From contig DASZZY010000101.1 of NCBI GenBank assembly GCA_036260395.1, positions 1 through 23,853 on the forward strand: a DNA stretch of 23,853 nucleotides, given 5' to 3'. Source of the DNA: DASZZY01 sp036260395. GTDB taxonomy: Bacteria; Actinomycetota; UBA4738; CALAEC01. Shown piece after piece: positions 1 through 5,716 of this stretch (position 1 is its first letter; every line of letters begins with the position of its first letter). The position numbers were made by a program, and so were the translations under genes. Under the pieces are notes generated by a model. It saw only the letters and a list, made by a program, of their open reading frames with translations, did not search any database and was not told the DNA's origin.

Positions 1-68
1 GCCCGCGCCACCCGGCCCGTCGGCGTCGGGGGCTCGCACAGGCCAACCCTACCCGCGGCCGGCGGAGC

Positions 69-1001
69 TCACCGCGAGGGCCTCGCGGGGACGCCTCGGT
101 CCGGCGCCGCGGCGATCCCCCGGAGCTCGAATCCCCGTGGATGGCCGGGGTGGTCGGCCTTGCACGTTAGCATCTGGTCCGGGCGGCGGACGACCTCGAC
201 GTCGACGACCCACCGCCCGGAGGGCGTGTCCCATCCGGTGAGGTGGCGGTTCCCCGGGCGCTGCTCATGGCTCCTCACCGCGACGTCCTCGATACCCCGG
301 AGGTCCAGGTGCCGGCGCAGGAAGTGCTCGGCAGCCTGGATCGGCGGCGGATAGCACGACCGGCCGCGGTAGAAGCGGAGATCGATCCCACCCTCCGCAT
401 ACCCCCGCGCCACCGCGGGCGCCGCCTCGGGGCTGAGCCGGCCGAAGTACACCCCGTGCGGGAAGCACACCAGGTTGCCCGCGAACCGGTCGCCGCCGAC
501 GTGGGTGGCCTCCCACACCGCCGCCCCCCGGGCGTCGGCCAGGGCCCGGAACAGCGGGAGGCCGAGCCGCGCGCAGCACGGATCGTGCTTGCCGTGGGTG
601 CACACCAGGAACAGCGGCCCCCGCACGGACCGGCCGGCGCCCCGGAACCGCCGGCGGGCCAGCGCCCGGAGGTCCATGGCCAGCAGCTCCGACGGCTCCT
701 CGACCTCGAACGTCGCCAGCCGCTGCTCCTGCCGTCCGGTGTAGGCGACGAAGCACCGCCGCGGCGCACCCGCCGGGCGGTCGCGCTGCTTGATGAGGAG
801 CACGCGCATCCCGAGGCCGTCCGCCAGGCCGGCCAGGCGCGCGCCGACCTCCTCGGGGAGCTCGCTGTCGACCAGGGCGTCGTGTCCCCACCGGCCGGGC
901 TGCTCGACCATCAGCCACCAGCGGTACCGGGAGGCCGTTCCGAGCAGGGGCTCGCCGCCGCCCAGCGAGAGCGTCGAGCAGGCGGGCCGGTCAGCCCGCA
1001 T
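69..1001 (-). CDS. Sucrase/ferredoxin-like [2Fe-2S] protein (Suc_Fer-like)
   Basis: 310 residues, thioredoxin-like ferredoxin family related to yeast Apd1, expected to be a cytosolic electron carrier or redox protein. The N-terminus (RPACS, GEPLLGTAS, WWLMVEQPG at residues 5-35) matches the usual family start, which supports the ATG at 1001. Cluster motifs are visible: C134 and C143 in CTHGKHDPCC (C-x8-C), then HVGGDRFAGN from H167 and FPHG at H182. In Apd1 the cluster is held by two Cys and two His of an HVGGH motif; here the second His position is Asp171, so the fourth ligand is uncertain. It is the last gene of a three-gene operon, and its ATG lies inside the end of the oxygenase gene (11-nt overlap), which suggests translational coupling. 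Family assignment is confident; the partner and substrate are unknown. Confidence 0.88.
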   Translation of the reverse strand: MRADRPACSTLSLGGGEPLLGTASRYRWWLMVEQPGRWGHDALVDSELPEEVGARLAGLADGLGMRVLLIKQRDRPAGAPRRCFVAYTGRQEQRLATFEVEEPSELLAMDLRALARRRFRGAGRSVRGPLFLVCTHGKHDPCCARLGLPLFRALADARGAAVWEATHVGGDRFAGNLVCFPHGVYFGRLSPEAAPAVARGYAEGGIDLRFYRGRSCYPPPIQAAEHFLRRHLDLRGIEDVAVRSHEQRPGNRHLTGWDTPSGRWVVDVEVVRRPDQMLTCKADHPGHPRGFELRGIAAAPDRGVPARPSR

Positions 1002-2190
1002 CGACGACCTCGACCGCCCCCTCGCGGACCAGGCGCCGAAGCAGGACGAGCCGGGACTCCTGGTCGAGCGTTCCCGGCAGGTCGGGCGGCCCGAACGCCC
1101 CCGGGGCCTCGGCCACGAAGCGCAGGTCGGGCTCGGCGAACGCCGGCATCCGGAGCTCCTTCCCGGCCAGGATCACCGAGGCCTCGTCGCCGTCGACGGA
1201 GACGATGAAGGCCGTGCCCGGGCGCCGGCGGAACCGGCTCCCCGTGTGGACCCGTGCCAGCCGACCGACCTGCTGGAGCTGTCCGGGCACCAGGGGCCGG
1301 CGGTTGGCCCAGAACCGGCGGACGAACGACGACACCGCCGCCTCGAGGTCCACCTCGTCGAGCCACGCCCGGAGCTCCTTCTCCCGGGCCGGCAGCTCCT
1401 CGCCGAGCGCGGACGGATCCCGGGCGAACCCGATCGGGAGCGCCTCGCGGAACGGCAGGTGCCCGGGGGCGCCCCCCATCACGTGCCGCCACAGGTCGAG
1501 CCACGTCAGCGTCAGGACGCCCACGGTGACGTGGATCGAGACCTCCTCGCGGGCCTCCGCGTCGTGGAGGAACCCCCGGGGGACGTAGAGCACGTCACCG
1601 GGGCCGAGGTCGGCCTCGAGGATCGGCGCCTCTGGCTCGCCGAGGGCCTTCGACCACGGCTGCTCGGGCCCGGCCAGCTCGACGAGGGGGCGGTACACCC
1701 GCCACCGCTTGTGGCCGTGGGTCTGGAGCACGAAGACGTCGTGGGTGTCGTGGTGCACCGAGAACCCCCGGGCCGTGGGCGGCGTTACGTACGCGTTCGC
1801 CTGGACGGGATGGGTCAGCGCGAGCTCGAGCTCGCGACAGAACTCGGCCACCGGCGGCCACAGCCGGTGGAGGGCCTGGAGCACGATCGTCGCGCCGCCC
1901 TCGAAGGCCTCCGCCACGCGCTCCGGACGCACGGTCCGGTCCACTCGGCTGGAGCCGATCCGGATGGTCTGGGTGTACTCCGACGCCGGCAGCGGCGTGC
2001 CGTCCTTCACCAGCCGGAACGACGGCATGCGCAGGAGCGTCTCGGTGACGAGGTGGTCGACGTCCGGCAGGTCGAGGAGGTCGGCGAACCTTCCGGCGCC
2101 CCGGCGCAGCAGGGGGTGACGCCCCCAGTGCTCGCGGGCGAAGCGCCGCCGGTCACCGACGCACCGCTCGAGCGCGTCGGCCGCGGTCAC
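991..2190 (-). CDS. JmjC/cupin-4 family Fe(II)/2-oxoglutarate oxygenase (ribosomal-oxygenase-like)
   Basis: 399 residues from a GTG at 2190. Cupin-4/JmjC proteins such as E. coli YcfD (RoxA) and human NO66 hydroxylate Arg or His side chains of proteins. The iron triad is intact: H146-x-D148 in VHHDTHDVF and H209 in DVLYVPRGFLHD, and both segments align well with YcfD by eye. KRWRVY (161-166) is also characteristic. The frame stays open to 2313, but that extension is a Thr/Pro/Arg shadow of the upstream peptide gene, so I place the start 7 nt after that gene's stop at 2198, as expected for coupled translation; there is no clear Shine-Dalgarno sequence at the GTG. The next gene begins inside the last codons. 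Substrate is unknown: a ribosomal protein is the conservative guess, the adjacent Asp/Thr-rich peptide the more interesting one. Confidence 0.87.
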   Translation of the reverse strand: MTAADALERCVGDRRRFAREHWGRHPLLRRGAGRFADLLDLPDVDHLVTETLLRMPSFRLVKDGTPLPASEYTQTIRIGSSRVDRTVRPERVAEAFEGGATIVLQALHRLWPPVAEFCRELELALTHPVQANAYVTPPTARGFSVHHDTHDVFVLQTHGHKRWRVYRPLVELAGPEQPWSKALGEPEAPILEADLGPGDVLYVPRGFLHDAEAREEVSIHVTVGVLTLTWLDLWRHVMGGAPGHLPFREALPIGFARDPSALGEELPAREKELRAWLDEVDLEAAVSSFVRRFWANRRPLVPGQLQQVGRLARVHTGSRFRRRPGTAFIVSVDGDEASVILAGKELRMPAFAEPDLRFVAEAPGAFGPPDLPGTLDQESRLVLLRRLVREGAVEVVDAG

Positions 2191-2197
2191 GGGCGGG

Positions 2198-2461
2198 TCA
2201 GACGGCGTCCGTGGTGTCGGAGTCCTGGCCGCCGACCGACTCGTCGGTGGTGTCGTCGTCCGCCGTGTCCGTCGCGTCGGTGGCGTCCGGGTCCACGGTG
2301 TCGTGGTCGGCACCCCCCGTGTCCACCGTGTCCTGGTCCTTCGTGTCGGTGGTGTCGGTGGTGTCGGCGTCCCTCGTGTCGGGGTCCTCGAGCGACGCCG
2401 AGGGGCTGCCGCCCTGGAGCGTCGTGGTCCGGATGTCCTCGTCGGACAGTCGATCGGTCAT
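2198..2461 (-). CDS. Asp/Thr-rich small peptide with Gly-Gly leader-like N-terminus (candidate modified peptide)
   Basis: 87 residues; I do not recognise the family. The ATG at 2461 is well supported: AAGGAGG lies about 6 nt upstream and a promoter further up. Residues 1-18 are ordinary in composition and end LSDEDIRTTTLQGG, which partly resembles double-glycine leaders (LSxxEL...GG, hydrophobic residue at -4). Residues 19-87 are extremely biased: 25 Asp and 20 Thr in the whole peptide, no Cys, and Asp recurring every third residue in stretches (33-42, 59-68, 79-85 region), giving repeated DT, DTT and DAT. It is first in an operon with a JmjC oxygenase and an Fe-S protein, which suggests a substrate of those enzymes or a secreted acidic, metal-binding peptide. 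Alternatively it is simply a disordered acidic protein. That it is a gene is likely; the function is unknown. Confidence 0.75.
   Translation of the reverse strand: MTDRLSDEDIRTTTLQGGSPSASLEDPDTRDADTTDTTDTKDQDTVDTGGADHDTVDPDATDATDTADDDTTDESVGGQDSDTTDAV
2343..2369. repeat. 9-bp tandem repeat (three near-identical units) inside the Asp/Thr-rich gene
   Basis: The plus strand reads GTGTCGGTG, GTGTCGGTG, GTGTCGGCG. The repeat encodes part of the DTTDTTDT stretch. A unit of nine bases keeps the frame, so slippage would lengthen or shorten the acidic tract by three residues without breaking the gene. Confidence 0.8.
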
Positions 2462-2489
2462 CGGCCCCTCCTTGTTCTCCGTTCCTCCA

Positions 2490-2518
2490 AGGCTACGTCC
2501 CTGCCGGGACGCGGGCAA
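2490..2518 (-). promoter_or_regulatory. Promoter of the peptide-oxygenase-ferredoxin operon, with a dyad in the spacer
   Basis: Reading the minus strand, TTGCCC (2518-2513) and TAGCCT (2495-2490, a TANNNT -10) are separated by exactly 17 bp. The spacer holds a perfect inverted repeat, CGTCCC-TGCC-GGGACG (2496-2511). The expected transcription start is near 2483, about 20 nt upstream of the ATG at 2461 and just upstream of its AAGGAGG. The dyad could be a repressor or activator site. It could also be the stem of a terminator for the membrane-protein gene ending at 2528, but no T-run follows it. Confidence 0.5.
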
Positions 2519-2527
2519 ACCACGGAC

Positions 2528-3103
2528 CTACGGGCCGGCGAAGGCCAGGGCGACGAGCCCGACGATGATCTCGAGCACCGCCGCCACCGCCGCCACCGCC
2601 GTCAGCGCCAGGAGGCCCGGCGTGAGCAGGACGGCCGCCGGCGACAGGACCTCGAGGAGCTCCCGCGAGGAGGCCGCCGCCCACCACAGCCGCACGACGG
2701 CGCGCAGCCCCGCCAGGACGCCCCGGCCCCGCGCCTCCGCCAGCTCCGCGGCCCGGCGACGGATGTGGGCGGCGCGGTCCCTGACCTCGTCGGGGGCCCC
2801 GCGGAGGCGGCGCGGGAGGTCGGCCAACGCCCGCAGCGCCAGGGCGAACACCGCGAGGACCGCCGGCGGAGCGAGGAGGACCACGCCCACCACCGCGAGC
2901 ACGACGCCGCGAGCTTCGCCGTCGCCGATCGCGCCGCGCAGCGCCCACCACGCTCCGGCGCCGGCGGCCAGCGCGGCGGCGGCCAGCCACAGCGTGGCCC
3001 GGGCCACCCGCCGCAGTATTCCGACCGCCCGCCCAATCGCGCCGCCGCCAGGCTCGGCGCGCGCGGGATCACCCTCGGGCCGGGACGGCGGCCGACGGCT
3101 CAC
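2528..3103 (-). CDS. Membrane protein of unknown function
   Basis: 191 residues from a GTG at 3103. I do not recognise the family. A basic, Pro-rich N-terminus (about residues 1-35) is followed by hydrophobic segments near 36-55 and 64-90, a long charged helical stretch with many Arg and Glu (about 90-150, DLPRRLRG, HIRRRAAELAEARGRG), and a hydrophobic C-terminus of about 30 residues. The start is set by coupling: the GTG overlaps the stop of the methyltransferase gene in a GTGA (3100-3103). The frame stays open far upstream of 3103, but that part is an antisense-like shadow of the methyltransferase gene. The pairing suggests a joint role, perhaps modification of an envelope molecule, but nothing in the sequence fixes the substrate. 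Confidence 0.7.
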   Translation of the reverse strand: MSRRPPSRPEGDPARAEPGGGAIGRAVGILRRVARATLWLAAAALAAGAGAWWALRGAIGDGEARGVVLAVVGVVLLAPPAVLAVFALALRALADLPRRLRGAPDEVRDRAAHIRRRAAELAEARGRGVLAGLRAVVRLWWAAASSRELLEVLSPAAVLLTPGLLALTAVAAVAAVLEIIVGLVALAFAGP

Positions 3104-3867
3104 CCGGCCGGCGTGGCGGGCGTGCGCGAGACGACCGTGATGCCCCCGGCGCCGGGCGGGACCGGGCGGCCGACGTCGCGCCACCGCATCCGGCCGACCC
3201 GCCGCTGCCAGTGGCTCTGGACCCTGAACACCACGTTCTGGAGCCACCAGTTCGAGGGCCGGGGGAATCGATGGAGGACGCCCGACCCGATCGAGGCCAG
3301 CGCCGGGACGGTGCGCGCCGGGCGGACGTGGTAGCGCTCGGCGACGAGCCCCGCGCGCCGCAGCTTCGCGAACAGCTCGTCGGGCTCGTACCTGCGCACG
3401 TGCGCGCAGGCGTCGTCGCTGGCCGACCAGCGCGACATGTACACCGGCACCGAGACGACCGCCGTGCCCCCGGGGCGGAGGACGCGGACGATCTCGGCCA
3501 TCAGCCCCTCGTCCGCCTCCACGTGCTCGAGGACCTCGAGGGCCAGCACCGCTTCGAAGGACCGGTCGCGGAACGGAAGCCCCCCGCCGCCGACGCGCAC
3601 GGCGTGCCCCCCACGGGCCGACAGCACCTCGACGGCCGGAAGCGAGGTCTCGACGAAGAACGACCCCCCCACGGGGGCGGTGGGCCGCAGCCCGGGCCCG
3701 ATCTCCAGCACGTCGCTCGACCGCAGCTCCCGGGACAGCTCCCGCCACAGGTGGGGGCGGAGCTGCACCACACGGCGGCTGGCTCCCCAGCGGTCCTCGT
3801 AGACGCGGACGCCCGGGTCGGCACGTCGTCCGGGCGGGAGCCTTCTCGGAGTAGTGGACGTCCCCAT
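3100..3867 (-). CDS. Class I SAM-dependent methyltransferase (type 11 / UbiE-like)
   Basis: 255 residues if translation starts at the ATG at 3867; a GTG at 3903 would add 12 residues but has no Shine-Dalgarno sequence. SAM-binding motif I is VLEIGPG (53-59). The later signature GLPFRDRSFEAVLALEVLEHV and VRVLRPGGTAVVSVP is the classic methyltransferase-11 pattern, in which the LEVLEHV segment follows the acidic SAM-contact region. The C-terminal third (HVRRYEPDELFAKLRRAGL, then SNWWLQNVV) resembles methyltransferases that act on small molecules or lipid-linked sugars, but the substrate cannot be inferred. It overlaps the downstream membrane protein gene by 4 nt. It is divergent from the channel-like gene across an inverted repeat. 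Confidence 0.86.
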   Translation of the reverse strand: MGTSTTPRRLPPGRRADPGVRVYEDRWGASRRVVQLRPHLWRELSRELRSSDVLEIGPGLRPTAPVGGSFFVETSLPAVEVLSARGGHAVRVGGGGLPFRDRSFEAVLALEVLEHVEADEGLMAEIVRVLRPGGTAVVSVPVYMSRWSASDDACAHVRRYEPDELFAKLRRAGLVAERYHVRPARTVPALASIGSGVLHRFPRPSNWWLQNVVFRVQSHWQRRVGRMRWRDVGRPVPPGAGGITVVSRTPATPAG

Positions 3868-3929
3868 GGTCGTCGCTCTGCCTTTGTAGCACGCCGGCCG
3901 CACGGCGGGCCGTCGCGCTCGAGGAACCA

Positions 3930-3971
3930 GATACCCGCGGGCCCGGGGAGCATGCGCCCGCGGCGGGTATC
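3930..3971. promoter_or_regulatory. Inverted repeat in the divergent intergenic region (candidate operator)
   Basis: GATACCCGC (3930-3938) and its exact reverse complement GCGGGTATC (3963-3971) are separated by 24 bp, with further partly symmetric CCGCGG sequences inside. The dyad lies between the methyltransferase start (3867, minus) and the channel-like protein start (3981, plus), so a bound regulator could control both. It could instead fold as an RNA hairpin in the leader of the plus-strand gene. Confidence 0.4.
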
Positions 3972-3980
3972 TACAAGGCC

Positions 3981-4790
3981 GTGCGCGCCCGGGTAGCCGC
4001 GGGGCCGGCGGAGCGACCTCCCGCCGACGACGAACGCTCCCGCCGGGAGCAGCTGGCGGAGGTCCTCGAGGTTCGCCTCAGCACGCCGGTCAGCGTCCTC
4101 GGCCTGCTGTTCGTCCTCGTCGTGCTGGGCGAGATACTGACCCGGGACACGAGGGCCCTGAACGCCGCGTTCGTGGCCGCGGGGTGGGCGCTGTGGGCGC
4201 TGTTCGTCCTCGAGTTCCTGGTGCGCCTGTTCATCGCGCCGTCCCGGGCGGCGTTCCTCCGCCGGAACTGGTGGCAGATCGTGTTCCTGGCCGTGCCGTT
4301 CCTGCGGTTCCTGGCCGTCCTGCGGGCCTCACGCGCGGCGCGGGCGGCCGCCTCCGCCGTCCGGGCCGGGCGCGGCGCGGCCGCCAGGCTCCGGAGCCGC
4401 ATCACGCTGCTGGCGGCGATCACGACCCTGGTGGTCCTGGCCTCGGCGGAGATCCTGTTCGAGCTGGGCGAGTTCGCTCACCTCGGCGAGGCCCTGTACG
4501 CCACGGCGCTCAATACCGTGGCCGGCGAGCCGTTCGCCGCCACCGGGGCCGCCGCCCGGCTCGTGGCCGTGGTGCTGGCGATCTACTCGGTCGTGGTCTT
4601 CGCCGCGCTGGCGGGGGCCATCGGCGCCTATTTCTTCGAGGGCCGGGACGCCGACGCCGAGCGGGTGGCGCGCACCGGCGCGGACGCTACCGGATCCAGG
4701 ACTGGAGCCGCACCGCGGTCATCCCCGGGCGGCGCGAGGTCTGGAGCAGGTCGACCAGCTGCCGGGGGATCCACAGCCCGCGGCCGCTGA
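3981..4790 (+). CDS. Ion-channel-like membrane protein lacking the potassium selectivity filter
   Basis: 269 residues from a GTG at 3981 with AAGG a few bases upstream. The architecture is that of a small voltage-gated channel: hydrophobic segments near 35-54, 62-86 and 98-114, an S4-like Arg-bearing helix (FLAVLRASRAARAAASAVRAG, about 110-130), a segment at 141-160, a pore-loop-like region (ALYATALNTVAGEPF, 171-185) and a last hydrophobic helix at 192-217. At the filter, where potassium channels have TVGYGD, this protein has TVAGEP, so selectivity is probably lost or changed. The tail after about 225 is Gly/Ala/Arg/Ser-rich and runs 104 bp into the convergent ATPase gene, so its composition may partly reflect the opposite strand. 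Family is probable; transport of any ion is inference. Confidence 0.75.
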   Translation: MRARVAAGPAERPPADDERSRREQLAEVLEVRLSTPVSVLGLLFVLVVLGEILTRDTRALNAAFVAAGWALWALFVLEFLVRLFIAPSRAAFLRRNWWQIVFLAVPFLRFLAVLRASRAARAAASAVRAGRGAAARLRSRITLLAAITTLVVLASAEILFELGEFAHLGEALYATALNTVAGEPFAATGAAARLVAVVLAIYSVVVFAALAGAIGAYFFEGRDADAERVARTGADATGSRTGAAPRSSPGGARSGAGRPAAGGSTARGR

Positions 4791-5370
4791 GCCGGCCCAC
4801 CGGCGGCGGACGGTAGCCCACCAGGGGATCGGCGAGGCCGGGACCCGCGTCGGTCACCTCGCACAGCACCCGGCCGCCCTCCGACCACACCGCGACGGAC
4901 CTCGGCCCCCCGCCGTGGAGCACCACGTTGCTCAGGATCTCGCTGGCCGCCACGGAGAGGTCCATGGAGCGGTCCTCGTCGAGCCCCGCCTCGCGGGCCC
5001 GCTGCCGGACGAAGCGCCGGGCGTCCGAGGCGTCCACCGGCGGCTCCAGGACGAGCGCCGAGCGCGGGACCGGGGCGAACGTGGGGACCCGCCTCGCGAC
5101 GAGCCGGCGCGGATCCTCGAAGCGCTCGCTCGCCCGGTCGTCCCCCTGGCGGATGACGGGACGCGTCCGCCGCGCGCTGCGGGCGATGGCCGGGTCGAGG
5201 CGCGAGGTGTCGTACGTGCAGACCAGCGTTACGGGCAGCGGGGCGAGCGCCTCGTTCAGCGCCGACTCGTATCGCTCCCACTCGAGCACGAACTCCGGGG
5301 GCCCCGGCGGCCACGCGGGCTCCCCGGCGAGCCGGACCCGGCGGGCGCCGGCCCGCATCCGGTCCGTCAC
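4687..5370 (-). CDS. MEDS/HATPase anti-sigma-type regulator, C-terminal part (frameshifted)
   Basis: 227 residues from the GTG at 5370. The first ~75 residues are the second half of a MEDS sensory domain (AGEPAWPPG, WERYESALNEAL, LVCTYDTSRLDP). The rest is a histidine-kinase-like ATPase of the RsbW/SpoIIAB type: N-box SEILSNVVLHGG (143-153), DAGPG (174-178) and GRGLW (196-200). Such proteins act in the cytosol as anti-sigma kinases in partner-switching stress circuits. The family-like reading continues upstream of the GTG as HPYPANRLRAFHEF in the same frame, so the true gene extends to the frameshift at about 5410-5420 and joins the N-terminal fragment. The 3' end overlaps the convergent channel-like gene by 104 bp. 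The ATPase motifs look intact, so this part could still work alone. Confidence 0.82.
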   Translation of the reverse strand: MTDRMRAGARRVRLAGEPAWPPGPPEFVLEWERYESALNEALAPLPVTLVCTYDTSRLDPAIARSARRTRPVIRQGDDRASERFEDPRRLVARRVPTFAPVPRSALVLEPPVDASDARRFVRQRAREAGLDEDRSMDLSVAASEILSNVVLHGGGPRSVAVWSEGGRVLCEVTDAGPGLADPLVGYRPPPVGRLSGRGLWIPRQLVDLLQTSRRPGMTAVRLQSWIR

Positions 5371-5636
5371 GAACTCGTGGAAGGCGCGCAGACGGTTGGC
5401 GGGGTAGGGGTGCCGCTCCCAGTGTCCACGATGCGGAGGCCGGGGACGTCCTCCCCGAACCGCGACCGGAGCGCCACGACCTCGTCGCGCCCCACCGCCT
5501 GGAACACGGGCTCCGAGCGCTCCAGGCCGCCCGCGACGAACGGCACCATCCCGGCCAGGAACCCGTCGAGGTCCTCGTAGACCAGCGCCGGGTGCTCGAA
5601 GGCCGTCACCCGAAGGTCTATACCCGTTCTCGGCAT
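5367..5636 (-). pseudogene. MEDS sensory domain N-terminal fragment, cut off by a 1-nt frameshift
   Basis: 89 residues from the ATG at 5636. FEHPALVYEDLDGFLAGMVPF and ERSEPVFQAV are typical of the start of MEDS domains, which sit at the N-terminus of many actinobacterial anti-sigma ATPases. After IVDTGSG the frame gives a non-homologous tail and stops at 5367. In the -1 frame the expected continuation (HPYPANRLRAFHEFV) begins at 5412, so one base appears missing in GGGAGCGGCACC (5420-5409). This could be a sequencing error, a true mutation, or a ribosomal frameshift. The stop happens to form a GTGA overlap with a downstream GTG, so a split two-protein arrangement is possible but less likely. 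Confidence 0.75.
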
Positions 5637-5716
5637 GCCGGCCACGCCGGCGAAGCGTCGGAACTCGAGCCGCGACCTCGGACTGCCAGCGTTCCCGGGG
5701 CGGCGGAGCCTCGCGT

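Noticed and set aside
1..68. Possible gene end at the left edge
   Set aside because: The first 68 bases hold no supported coding frame or clear terminator.
2191..2313. N-terminal extension of the oxygenase gene to 2313
   Set aside because: The added residues are a Thr/Pro/Arg low-complexity shadow of the Asp/Thr-rich gene in another frame; the family-like sequence begins near the GTG at 2190.
790..2568. 592-codon plus-strand open frame
   Set aside because: Antisense shadow of the oxygenase and ferredoxin-like genes in GC-rich DNA; no domain resemblance, while the minus-strand frames carry clear catalytic motifs.
3104..3892. Upstream part of the frame of the membrane protein ending at 2528
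   Set aside because: It overlaps the methyltransferase gene in another frame and is Arg/Pro/Gly-rich without motifs; the GTGA coupling start at 3103 explains the real gene.
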